Of a DNA stretch of 64,000 bases, positions 28,139 through 37,435 are shown one piece after another (the first letter of the stretch is position 1; every line of letters begins with the position of its first letter). The DNA is from Calothrix sp. FI2-JRJ7. GTDB taxonomy: Bacteria > Cyanobacteriota > Cyanobacteriia > Cyanobacteriales > Nostocaceae. Location: contig JAHHGX010000091.1 in NCBI GenBank assembly GCA_019359675.1, positions 248,001 through 312,000 of the forward strand, written 5' to 3'. The position numbers and the translations under genes are program-made. Below the pieces are notes generated by a model. The model had not been told where the DNA came from and made no database searches. It saw only the letters and a program-made list of their open reading frames with translations.

Positions 28139-28316
28139 AGACCTCACCAAGTTCAACACACGTCTAGGCTGTGTGAACTTAGTGAAGGTCTCGCTCGCAA
28201 AATCTTATTTAGTCTATGCCATCTGAACCAGGTTTATCACCAGCATGTTGATTCAAATGTACTGACTAACTTTTAATTTTTGTATTAAAGCTGTCAGCAG
28301 CTACTCCCCTTCATGT
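28139..28316 (-). promoter_or_regulatory. yybP-ykoY manganese riboswitch with hairpin platform
   Basis: Read on the minus strand, the leader of mnx contains the aptamer signature AAGGGGAGTAGC (core at 28301-28309) and, downstream, GCGAGACC (28187-28194), the two conserved loop sequences of the Mn2+-sensing yybP-ykoY class, with TCAACAT between them. GAGACC starts a long stem (28170-28191 with 28139-28161, a few mismatches). A third segment at 28114-28133 can pair instead with the 28139-28161 strand. Mn2+ binding would be expected to change which hairpin forms and raise exporter expression. Confidence 0.82.
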
Positions 28317-28585
28317 ATAAACAATTATACACATAATTGTGCGAACATGTAAATATATTAGAAAGATTTTAATACTGCTGTCGCTTGAGTGCTGGTTAAA
28401 GGCGCCGAAAACAAGTTACCTTAAATTTGTTGACAGCCAATAGCTTGTAGTAAAACTCTATTTTTAAGTATTAATACTTCTATATATTATATAAAAAAAA
28501 GGCATAAAACTAATTTTAGAGGCGCCATCGTACCTCTACAAATAAGATATATCTATAATAAACCCTTGTATTTACCTATATTTAT

Positions 28586-29179
28586 CTATACTTCAACACA
28601 AAATTTTTGCGACCGATACACCTCGTACATAATTAAACTACCAGCAACAGCAAGATTAAGCGAGTCAAGGGCGCCTGTCATGGGAATGCGAACGAGGTGC
28701 TGACATAATCCGCGCTGTTGCTGCGTAAGTCCTTGACGCTCTTCACCAAGGAAAAGCAACGTTGATTGGTTGTAATTAAACTTGTGTAAATCAACACTTC
28801 CATCTGGTGAGGCGCCTATTGCCGTACAATTCTGATGTTGCAACCAGTGACCAATAGCACAATAACTAGTACGTACAAACTTTTGATTAAATAGTGAACT
28901 CATAGATGCTCGCACAACATCAAGGTCAAAAGGGTCTATTTTATTACCAATGAAAATGAATCCGGCGCCACCAAATGCTTCGGATGTGCGAATTAAAGTT
29001 CCTAAATTCCCTGGAGAGCGCACTGTTTCTAATGCCACCCAGTATGAACCAGCTTGTGGTGAAATTTGTTTCAAATTAGACCATTGTTGCCGAACGATGG
29101 CACCAATACCAGATGCGCGTTCGGTAGATGAAATACGCCTAAACTGTTCGGGTGTAATATTTATAGTCGGGGTACCCAA
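28586..29179 (-). pseudogene. SpoU/TrmH-family RNA methyltransferase lacking its N-terminal domain
   Basis: The 197 readable residues hold the complete SPOUT domain: motif 1 RSPGNLGTLIRTSEAF, motif 2 LLFLGEERQGL and motif 3 RIPMTGALDSLNLAVAGSL, which together bind S-adenosylmethionine and form the knot. Homologues have about 75-95 further residues (an L30e-like RNA-binding domain) before SSTERASGIGAIVRQQW. Here the frame begins at a TTG (29179) with no ATG upstream before stops, and homology ends exactly where a restriction-enzyme fragment begins. Probably a truncated gene; residual expression is possible. Confidence 0.7.
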
Positions 29180-29182
29180 ACG

Positions 29183-29305
29183 GCGCCTTATAAATTTAAA
29201 ACAGAAGTTTCTGTAGAAATTGAAGTAATTGGAGATAACGACGAAATTTTGCGTGGACGAATTGATGCCCTAGTTTTACAAGCAAAATTGTGGATTGTTC
29301 TTGTG
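29183..29305 (+). pseudogene. Fragment of a type I restriction HsdR-like N-terminal domain
   Basis: Translation of this stretch gives YKFKTEVSVEIEVIGDNDE and then ILRGRIDALVLQAKLWIVLV, matching the core of HsdR_N-type nuclease domains (pattern RGRIDxLVLxxxLWVxVIE). The fragment is cut at a GGCGCC site on the left and passes into a GATGGGC...GCCCCGTCCC repeat on the right, losing the catalytic Glu-x-Lys. It is a relic with no start codon. Confidence 0.65.
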
Positions 29306-29339
29306 GGATGGGCTTCAAGAATGCCCCGTCCCTTAAATG

Positions 29340-29834
29340 TCAACAAGTTTCAGATTGTTCACAGGCGCCAATACTAACCCAGTTACTCGTACCATCTTCC
29401 CAAAATTCCTTTTTCCATATAGGAGCATTATGTTTAAGGGTATCGATAGCATAGCGACACGCTTCAAACGCTTCGCTTCGATGAGGACAACCGACTGCAA
29501 CTAAAACGCTAATTTCTCCAATCGAAAGGCGCCCGATTCGATGATGGATAACTACACGGTTAACGTCTGGCCAGCGAGCGCGAATTTGATTGGCAATTTG
29601 GTAAAAAACTTGCATAGCCATCGGTTCATACGCTTGATATTCTAGACATATCACGGGTTTACCGTCGGTAGAGCAGCGAACTGTACCGCTCATTGTCACA
29701 ATGGCGCCGTTTTTCGAGTCTGAAGCAAGTTCGTAAATTTCTGTAACAGATAGCGGAGCAAAGCTAATTGCAAAACTATCTTCTTGATGCGGCTTTTTTG
29801 ACAAAGCAGGAGAGAATGTCACGCCTGAGTTCAT
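29340..29834 (-). CDS. moaE: Molybdopterin synthase catalytic subunit MoaE
   Basis: MoaE is the large subunit of molybdopterin synthase, which puts two sulfurs from MoaD thiocarboxylate onto precursor Z. The 164-residue protein has VVIHHRIGRLSIGE, VGCPHRSEAFEACRYAID and LKHNAPIWKKEFWEDG, with the conserved lysines of the active site (KKE). The first 25 or so residues are an extra N-terminal segment relative to the family. No moaD is adjacent. Start ATG at 29834. Confidence 0.93.
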   Translation of the reverse strand: MNSGVTFSPALSKKPHQEDSFAISFAPLSVTEIYELASDSKNGAIVTMSGTVRCSTDGKPVICLEYQAYEPMAMQVFYQIANQIRARWPDVNRVVIHHRIGRLSIGEISVLVAVGCPHRSEAFEACRYAIDTLKHNAPIWKKEFWEDGTSNWVSIGACEQSETC

Positions 29835-30396
29835 TTAAATCTATATAAATTGTAACGAGGATTACTTATCCATTTTACTCAATTATTAAGCGCTCCCAAG
29901 TAGTTGATACACGTAAATCAAGCTGTAAACATAGGATTTTTATAAGCTAGATTATATAGAAAAACTTAAATATATACATAAAAATACATATTTTTTTTAT
30001 AACTTCAGTGAATATACGTATATTAGAAAACAAAATAGTCATCCTCCTTAAGGCATATTACTATAGTAGGGTAACAAAATAGCTTTGTAACCCTATCTAG
30101 TAATTCATGGCATTTAGCTTGGATTGCTAGTTAACTCGGTTGCTGCGTGGTGCGAAACGTATAAGGTGGCTAGGAGGCAAATACCAAACATTGAATAAGC
30201 TTTTTACGTAAGTACCATTTTTGACGACGCGGCGCCTTGAAGTGGCTGGACATAAAGTGGCTTGACATATTGCACAACCCGTAAACTCCTGTTCCGTGAA
30301 TTTGACGCACGTATTTATCGAGCAAGACTACTGTGAGTAATCACGTTTAGGCTTGACCGAAACACTGTAATTGGTTTTATAGCTAGGGTTATTTAG
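29835..30396. other. Intergenic, with hairpin and tandem 15-bp repeat
   Basis: The gap between moaE and the first histidine kinase. It holds a hairpin at about 30067-30094 (AGGGTAACAAA / TTTGTAACCCT) and, at 30240-30269, two tandem 15-bp units (AAGTGGCTGGACATA and AAGTGGCTTGACATA) roughly 130 bp before the kinase start. No gene seen. Confidence 0.55.
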
Positions 30397-33300
30397 ATGA
30401 ATTCTGTAGTATTGAATAAAGAGAGCGCTCGGCTTTTGACCCTGAGACAATACCAAATTCTTGATACGTCACCAGAAGAGGCGTTTGACGATTTGGCAGT
30501 GTTGGCTGCACAAATTTGTGACACTCCGATTGCGTTGATTAATTTAATTGATGCCGACCGCCAATGGTTTAAAGCAAAAGTTGGCATTGATTTGACTGAG
30601 ACGCCTCGTCAATTTGGGTTTTGCCCTGTTTGCATGGAAGCTGGCGATGTTTTAATTATTCCTGATACATTAGCTTCAGAAAAATTTGCTACTTTCCCTG
30701 TTGTAATTGCTGAACCGTATGTGCGATTTTATGCGGGTGTACCGCTGAAAACACCGCAGGGTTTGACGTTAGGAACACTTTGTGTGGTTGATACAAAGCC
30801 CAAACAAATAACACAAAAGCAGGTCGATAGTTTAAAGTCTCTAGCTCGTTTAGTAATGCGGCAGTTAGAGGTTCGCACAAATATTAATCAGTTAGTTGCT
30901 ATTCAAAGCGATTATAAACAAGCTAGAGAAGCGCTTCATCAAAGCGAGCATATTCTCAGTAGTTTTTTCAATAGCGCTGCGATGATGATGGGTGTTGTCG
31001 AGATATACGATAATGATATTAAATTAATTTCTGGAAATGTTGCTAGTGCCAACTTTTTGAAAGTACTTCCTCAAGAACTACAAAATTGTCGCGCTAGTCA
31101 AATAGGCATTTCGCAAGAATACATTAATAAATGGATAGGATATTATCGCGAAGCAGAGCGAATCAAGGCGCCTGTTAGATTTGAATATATCCACGAAAGT
31201 TCAGGTAATGTCAAAATTTTCAATGTTACAGTAACGGCAATAGATGCTTACAGTGATGATAGAAGTATAAATAAAGATAAAGATAAAAATAAAAAATTTG
31301 CTTATATAATAGAAGATATTACCGAACGTAAACAAGCCGAAGAACGGTTAAAATTACTTGAGCTTGACCGTACAGCCACTAACCGTATTAAAAATATATT
31401 TGAAAGTATCACAGATGGTTTTTTTGCTTTAGATAATAACTCGTGCTTTTCTTATCTGAATAAACAAGCCGAACCATTATTACAGCGTCAGCGCGAAGAG
31501 TTACTAGGTCATTATATTTGGGAAGCTTTCCCTGATGCTGTCAACTCAAAATTTTATCATCAGTATCACCGCGCTGTTGCAGAACGAGTTAGCGTTGAAT
31601 TTGAAGAATTTTATCCACCTTTAAATAGTTGGTTTGCAGTTCATGCTTATCCTTCTACTGATGGCTTATCAGTATATTTTCAAGATATTACAAAACGCAA
31701 ACAAGCAGAGGAAGAACTAAATTGCCAACAAGCTATTATGCGCTCAATAAATAGCCTTTCTCCTTTAGGCTACTATGTTGTAAATAAATGTTCGGGTCAA
31801 GTTTTCTTTCTTAACAATCGTTTTTGCGAAATTTGGGGCATTGAACACTTAGAACAAAAAATTGAGCATTGCCAATTAAAAAATAAAGATATTATAACTG
31901 AGTGTTTAAAACTTGTTGTAAATGTTCCTGCTTTTGTCGAAGCTGATAAATTAATACATAATCAAAATAATTCGAGTGTCAGCGAAGATGAAATTTTATT
32001 GAAAGACGGACGAGTTATTCGCAGGGTTTCAACGCGATTTCGTCAAGAGGACGACTGTTGCTCTGGTAGATTGTATATATTTGAGGATATTACCGAGCGT
32101 AAACGTACTGAACAACAAATGCGTTATGGCGCCGCATTACTTGACGTTACTTCTGATGCAATTATTTTACGCGACTTATCGAATAAAATATTATTATGGA
32201 ATAAAAGTGCTGAGAAGCTCTACGGCTGGCAAGCAGAAGAAGTTATTAATAACAATGCTAACGATGTATTACCCTGTGTAAAATCACTGCAATATAAAGA
32301 TATATATTATACAGTTTTAAAGAAGGGCTGTTGGCAAGGAGAATTAGTCAAGCTAACAAAATCAGGTCAAGAAATTATTGTTGATAGTTGCTGGACACTT
32401 GTACTTGATGAACATCGAGAGCCTAAATCTATTTTAACTGTTGATACTGATATTACACAGAAAAAACAACTTGAAGCGCAATTTTTACGCGCGCAACGTG
32501 TTGAAAGTATTGGAACTCTTGCAAGTGGGATAGCACATGATTTAAATAACGTGCTTTCGCCAATTCTTATGTCTGCTCAATTATTGAATAATAAATCTAA
32601 CAATCCGCGAGATTCACAAATTTTGTCAATTATTGAAAATAATGCAAAACGCGGCGCCGACTTAGTAAAACAAGTACTATCGTTTGCGCGCGGAATCGAA
32701 GGTGAACATACAAAAATTCAACTTCAAGATTTAATTAAAGAAATCAAGCAAATTGTAGAACAAACGTTTCCAAAATCAATAGATTTTTACACTGATATTA
32801 AGTCAAATTTACAAGTTATTAGCGGAGATAATACTCAATTGCATCAAGTTTTAATTAATTTATGCTTAAATGCTCGTGATGCAATGCCAGACGGTGGAAG
32901 GTTGACATTAAGTGCTGAAAATATTCTTATCGATGAAAATTTTCAAAGTATGCACATTGATGCAAAGGTTGGGCAATATGTTTTACTAACGCTTACAGAT
33001 ACAGGCATTGGAATTGATAGACAAAACCTAGACCGAATATTCGAGCCATTTTTTACAACCAAAGACTTTGGCAAAGGTACTGGACTAGGTTTATCAACTG
33101 TTATGGGTATAATTAAAGGTCACGGAGGTTTTGTTAACGTTTCTAGTACTGTTGGCAAAGGTACGCAATTTAAAGTTTATTTACCTGCTATTAATAGCGA
33201 AATTAGTTTAAATAACTCATATACAAAAATTCCTTGTGGGAATGGTGAACTTATTTTAGTTGTTGATGATGAACCATCGATTAGAGAAATTACCAAAACC

Positions 33301-33612
33301 TCACTAGAAAGTTATAACTATGAAGTTATGACGGCAAGTGATGGTATTGAAGCTGTAGCTATTTTTGATCAATACAAAAATAAAATTAAAGCTGCAATCA
33401 TTGATATGATGATGCCGAATATGGATGGTTCAACTACCATAAGTACTTTACTTCGTATGAATCCCTTACTTCCCATTGTTGCCGTTAGTGGGTTAGCAAC
33501 TAGTGAGCAAGTTAATATCGATAAAAATTCGCAAATATTTGCTTTTCTTCCTAAACCATATACTGCCCAAGAATTACTTAGCTGTGTATATAAAGTTTTG
33601 TATTCATTTTAA
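30397..33612 (+). CDS. Hybrid histidine kinase: GAF, multiple PAS, HisKA, HATPase, REC
   Basis: A 1071-residue soluble sensor. The N-terminal GAF (about 20-165; CDTPIALINLIDADRQWFK) is followed by four PAS-like segments (about 185-310, 330-440, 445-575 and 580-700), each ending in an ITERKQAE-type linker. The kinase core has the H-box ASGIAHDLNNVL (His near 713), N-box NLCLNARDAMPDGG and G-boxes DTGIGI and GKGTGLGLST. A receiver at about 945-1068 has VVDDEPS, IDMMMPNMDG and FLPKPY. No membrane segments, so the signal is cytoplasmic. The last PAS-HisKA-HATPase-REC part closely resembles that of the kinase at 37436-39325. Confidence 0.92.
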   Translation: MNSVVLNKESARLLTLRQYQILDTSPEEAFDDLAVLAAQICDTPIALINLIDADRQWFKAKVGIDLTETPRQFGFCPVCMEAGDVLIIPDTLASEKFATFPVVIAEPYVRFYAGVPLKTPQGLTLGTLCVVDTKPKQITQKQVDSLKSLARLVMRQLEVRTNINQLVAIQSDYKQAREALHQSEHILSSFFNSAAMMMGVVEIYDNDIKLISGNVASANFLKVLPQELQNCRASQIGISQEYINKWIGYYREAERIKAPVRFEYIHESSGNVKIFNVTVTAIDAYSDDRSINKDKDKNKKFAYIIEDITERKQAEERLKLLELDRTATNRIKNIFESITDGFFALDNNSCFSYLNKQAEPLLQRQREELLGHYIWEAFPDAVNSKFYHQYHRAVAERVSVEFEEFYPPLNSWFAVHAYPSTDGLSVYFQDITKRKQAEEELNCQQAIMRSINSLSPLGYYVVNKCSGQVFFLNNRFCEIWGIEHLEQKIEHCQLKNKDIITECLKLVVNVPAFVEADKLIHNQNNSSVSEDEILLKDGRVIRRVSTRFRQEDDCCSGRLYIFEDITERKRTEQQMRYGAALLDVTSDAIILRDLSNKILLWNKSAEKLYGWQAEEVINNNANDVLPCVKSLQYKDIYYTVLKKGCWQGELVKLTKSGQEIIVDSCWTLVLDEHREPKSILTVDTDITQKKQLEAQFLRAQRVESIGTLASGIAHDLNNVLSPILMSAQLLNNKSNNPRDSQILSIIENNAKRGADLVKQVLSFARGIEGEHTKIQLQDLIKEIKQIVEQTFPKSIDFYTDIKSNLQVISGDNTQLHQVLINLCLNARDAMPDGGRLTLSAENILIDENFQSMHIDAKVGQYVLLTLTDTGIGIDRQNLDRIFEPFFTTKDFGKGTGLGLSTVMGIIKGHGGFVNVSSTVGKGTQFKVYLPAINSEISLNNSYTKIPCGNGELILVVDDEPSIREITKTSLESYNYEVMTASDGIEAVAIFDQYKNKIKAAIIDMMMPNMDGSTTISTLLRMNPLLPIVAVSGLATSEQVNIDKNSQIFAFLPKPYTAQELLSCVYKVLYSF

Positions 33613-33619
33613 TATGTAA

Positions 33620-33646
33620 ATTGGGTGTAGGCTTTGCGTAACCCAA
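33620..33646. repeat. Short dispersed palindrome, TTGGGT...ACCCAA type
   Basis: ATTGGGTGTAGGCTTTGCG followed by TAACCCAA; a near copy of 306-332. It lies just after the hybrid kinase gene. The rest of 33613-33904 is very AT-rich and without genes. Confidence 0.6.
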
Positions 33647-33904
33647 CCAATTGTATAAAATTTTATGAAGTTTTATAAATACATAGAGCTATTACAAAGC
33701 TAATGATAAAAAAAACTAATTATTTTTCAGATATAAACTTATATAAAAATGCTAAAAATATAGTCCAACAATTAAAACATTACCAAACTCTAATTAAATA
33801 TTATGTTACGATATTTTACAATAAAAACTATTTAATAAAAAAATACTATTAAAATTTAAGTAATTAAAAATTATGAATTACTAATAAATAAATCTTGCTT
33901 TAAA

Positions 33905-36820
33905 ATGAATAATTTAATTTTAGTTGTAGACGATGACGCATTGACTCGAATGCAATTGCGCGAGTTACTTGAATACTCTGGATATCAAATTATAGAAGCC
34001 TGTAGTGGGTCTGAAGCACTGGTGCTATATCAAGAGCGACAGCCAGACATGGTATTACTTGATGCTTTAATGGGGGAAATGGATGGTTTTACTTGCTGCG
34101 CTCAGTTACGGTCATTTCCCCAAGCCGAAAATCTTCCAATTTTAATGGTTACAGGACTTGCCGACCAAATTTCGGTTGAAAATGCCTTCTCAGCAGGTGC
34201 CACAGATTACGTTACAAAACCAATTCACTGGCAAGTGTTGCGTCAGCGGGTTCGTCGTTTGCTCGAAGCCAAGCACACAATGGAAAAATTGAAAGAGCAA
34301 ACAGAGTACGCATTACGACGTGAAGCGCAGTTAGTCATAGCTTTAAGATCTGCCCAAATGGGCACCTGGGATTGGAATATAATTACTGGTACAGTTACTT
34401 GGTCGGATGATAAAGAATCTTTATTTGGATTAAATAAAGGCACATTTGCTGGTACTTATGAAGGTTTTATGCGTTGCGTCCATCATAAAGACAGAAATTT
34501 AGTTACTGATGCAGTCAAACGCGCGATTGAAGAAGGGGCAGAATATAATATAGAATTTAGAATTTTGTTACCTGATAACACAACTCGCTGGATGGCAAGC
34601 AAAGGTGTAGTATTTCGCGACGAAAAAGGCGCCGCAGTGGGAATGTCTGGAGTTGATATGGACATTACCAAGCGTAAACAATCAGAAGAAGCACTAGAAA
34701 TATATGCTAACCGTCAAGCAATCCTAGCTGAGTTGAGCCAATTAGCGCTGGCAGGTTCTAGTTTAAATACGTTAATGCAACGAGCAGTAGTCGTCATTGC
34801 CCAAAGTTTAGAAGTTGAGTATTCTAAAATACTGGAATTGTGTGTTGATAAAAATAATTTTTTATTACGTTCTGGAGTTGGATGGCGCGAAGGTTTAATA
34901 GGGAAAGCAAAAGTCAATACTGGACATTCCTCGCAAGCTGGATTTACTTTAAGTTCTACTGAACCAGTTATTGTCAATGATTTTGCAAGTGAAACACGAT
35001 TTAGTAAATCACAATTGTTAGCAGAACATGATGTTGTTAGCGGTGTCAGTGTTGTTATTTATTGTCAAGAACGACCTTTTGGTATTTTAGGCGCCCACTC
35101 AAAGTCACCGAGAAACTATAACCGCGATGAAGTTTACTTTTTACAAGCAGTAGCCAACGTTTTAGCAACAGCGATTGAACGCAAGTTAGCCGAAACACGG
35201 TTACAGCAAAGTGAGGAAAGATTTCAAATACTCGCGCAAGCAACAAATGACGCTGTATGGGATTGGGATTTAATAACTAACCGCGTATGGTGGAATGAAA
35301 GTGTTACTACGCTTTTTGGATATTCAACGTCGGATGCGAGTTCGACATCAACTTGGTGGCGCGAACGCATTCACCCCGATGATAGATGGCGGATTGTCGT
35401 CGATATGGAAGCTGTTATTCATAGCGGAAAACAAGTTTGGTCAAACGAGTATCGCTTTCGACGCGCTGATAATTCGTATGCGTATATTTTAGACCGAGGT
35501 TATGTTGTAAGAATTGGAGGCACCGCAGTTAGGATGATTGGCGCCATGATGGATATTTCCGAGCGTAAACGGGTTCAAGAAGAATTACAGCGTCAGAATT
35601 TACGTTCTCAATTATTTGCTGATTTTACTCTAAAAGTTCGTCAATCGCTGCAAATCGACGAAATCTTATCGACTAGCGTTATTGAAGTCCAAAAAGTACT
35701 TAACGCTGACCGTGTATTAATTTTGCGGTTGCGGTCAAATGGTGCGGTGACGGCAGTTCAAGAAGCTGTTGTTCCTGGTTTTCCTGTAATGTTAGGGCGA
35801 GAGATTTTTGACCCTTGCTTTAGTGAAAATTATATTCAGAAATATCGCCAAGGACACATTTCCTCGCTGGCTGATATTGAGAATGGTAATATTCAAGCTT
35901 GCCACGTCGAATTTTTGCAACAATTTGCCGTCAAAGCAAACCTTGTTGTGCCGATTTTACTTCAAAATCAACTGTGGGGATTGTTAATTGCTCATCAATG
36001 TGGGCATCCCCGTTGTTGGACGACATGGGAAATTGAGCTGTTGCGTCAACTTGCCGACCAAATTGGCATTGCTCTGGCTCAAGCAAAACTTTTAGAGAAA
36101 GAAACATTACAGCGTCAAGAACTTACCCGCTCCAACGAAGAACTTCAACAATTTGCCTTTATTGCTTCTCACGATTTACAAGAACCACTACGAAAGATTA
36201 AAGCATTTGGAGACCGACTCAAAAGTACATGTAATGAGAATCTTTCTGTTCAAGGACGTGATTATCTTGAACGAATGCAAAATGCCGCTGGACGTATGCA
36301 GGCATTAATTGAAGATTTATTAGCATTGTCGCGTGTAACAACGCGCGCTCAACCGTTTGTACCTGTTGACTTGTCGCAAATCGCTTATGAAGTATTATCT
36401 GACTTGGAGGAAACTATTGCACAAGCTTCTGGACGCATTGAGTTAGGGGATTTACCAACAATTAACGCCGACCCACTTCAAATGCGACAACTATTACAAA
36501 ACTTAATTGGGAATGCTCTGAAATTTCATCGTCCGAAACTTGCACCAATTGTAAATATTTATAGCGAGATAATCACCCAAAAAAATATACATATGTACCA
36601 ACTTGTAGTTCAAGATAACGGTATTGGGTTTGATGAAAAATATTGCGACCGTATTTTTCAAGTTTTCCAACGATTACATGGGCGTAGTGAATATGACGGG
36701 ACTGGTATTGGGTTAGCTATCTGCCGCAAAATTGTTGAGCGACACCAGGGAAGCATTATCGCCAAAAGTCAACCTGGACAGGGTGCAAAATTTATCGTGA
36801 TGTTACCGATAAGTAAGTAA
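33905..36820 (+). CDS. Histidine kinase: REC, PAS, GAF, PAS, GAF, HisKA, HATPase
   Basis: A 971-residue protein that begins with a receiver (VVDDDALTRMQ, LLDALMGEMDG, TKPIHW), then PAS (about 140-260), GAF (275-420), PAS (430-555) and a second GAF (570-730; the type found in phytochrome-like proteins, but no bilin-binding Cys-His pair is evident). The kinase core has FAFIASHDLQEPLRKIKAF (His near 754) and DGTGIGLAICRKIVERH, like bacteriophytochrome kinases. It ends without a receiver. The CheY-like protein encoded next is the natural phosphoacceptor candidate. Confidence 0.9.
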   Translation: MNNLILVVDDDALTRMQLRELLEYSGYQIIEACSGSEALVLYQERQPDMVLLDALMGEMDGFTCCAQLRSFPQAENLPILMVTGLADQISVENAFSAGATDYVTKPIHWQVLRQRVRRLLEAKHTMEKLKEQTEYALRREAQLVIALRSAQMGTWDWNIITGTVTWSDDKESLFGLNKGTFAGTYEGFMRCVHHKDRNLVTDAVKRAIEEGAEYNIEFRILLPDNTTRWMASKGVVFRDEKGAAVGMSGVDMDITKRKQSEEALEIYANRQAILAELSQLALAGSSLNTLMQRAVVVIAQSLEVEYSKILELCVDKNNFLLRSGVGWREGLIGKAKVNTGHSSQAGFTLSSTEPVIVNDFASETRFSKSQLLAEHDVVSGVSVVIYCQERPFGILGAHSKSPRNYNRDEVYFLQAVANVLATAIERKLAETRLQQSEERFQILAQATNDAVWDWDLITNRVWWNESVTTLFGYSTSDASSTSTWWRERIHPDDRWRIVVDMEAVIHSGKQVWSNEYRFRRADNSYAYILDRGYVVRIGGTAVRMIGAMMDISERKRVQEELQRQNLRSQLFADFTLKVRQSLQIDEILSTSVIEVQKVLNADRVLILRLRSNGAVTAVQEAVVPGFPVMLGREIFDPCFSENYIQKYRQGHISSLADIENGNIQACHVEFLQQFAVKANLVVPILLQNQLWGLLIAHQCGHPRCWTTWEIELLRQLADQIGIALAQAKLLEKETLQRQELTRSNEELQQFAFIASHDLQEPLRKIKAFGDRLKSTCNENLSVQGRDYLERMQNAAGRMQALIEDLLALSRVTTRAQPFVPVDLSQIAYEVLSDLEETIAQASGRIELGDLPTINADPLQMRQLLQNLIGNALKFHRPKLAPIVNIYSEIITQKNIHMYQLVVQDNGIGFDEKYCDRIFQVFQRLHGRSEYDGTGIGLAICRKIVERHQGSIIAKSQPGQGAKFIVMLPISK

Positions 36821-36974
36821 AGAGGGTTTTTAGTCTTCAATTACCAATTTTCAAGTTTGAGAAGGATTATGATACCTTCATAGTGTCAGAGAAAATATAT
36901 ATTATTGTCACATTTTATATTGAGATTTAATACTAAACCAATACTATTGTTAGGAAAAAAGGAGAAAATGCATA

Positions 36975-37421
36975 GTGATAGGTCGGCAGACAACTGTAAA
37001 CATTCTATTAGCAGATGACGATGAAGACGATTGCATGTTAGCGCGCGAGGCATTGGCAGAAAGTCGATTGTCAAGCGAATTGTACGTAGTAAGAGACGGT
37101 GAGGAGTTAATGGATTATTTGTATCATCGCGGTCGGTATGTATCTTTGAGCAGTTCACCTCGTCCTGGATTGATTTTACTTGATTTAAATATGCCCAAAA
37201 AGGACGGTCGTGAAGCGCTTAAGGAAATTAAGAATGACCCGGAGTTACGAAAAATCCCTGTAATTGTACTGACGACTTCCAAAGCACCAGAAGATATATA
37301 TCGTACATACGAATTAGGTGCAAATTCGTTCATCATTAAACCGATGAATTTTGCAGCTTTAGTTGAAGTGATGCAAACAATTGGAAAGTACTGGTTTGAA
37401 ATTGTAGAACTACCGTTTTAA
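36975..37421 (+). CDS. Rcp1-like response regulator, receiver only
   Basis: A 148-residue single receiver domain with the acidic cluster LADDDEDD (about 13-19), phosphoacceptor Asp70 in LILLDLNMPKKDG, LTTSKAPED, and the conserved Lys in FIIKPMN. The extended form with YLYHRGRY after the second strand is typical of Rcp1, the partner of cyanobacterial phytochrome-like kinases. I use GTG 36975; AAGGAG lies about 10 nt upstream. It sits between two kinases and 14 bp before the next, implying one operon. Confidence 0.88.
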   Translation: MIGRQTTVNILLADDDEDDCMLAREALAESRLSSELYVVRDGEELMDYLYHRGRYVSLSSSPRPGLILLDLNMPKKDGREALKEIKNDPELRKIPVIVLTTSKAPEDIYRTYELGANSFIIKPMNFAALVEVMQTIGKYWFEIVELPF

Positions 37422-37435
37422 ACGGGGAGGAAACC

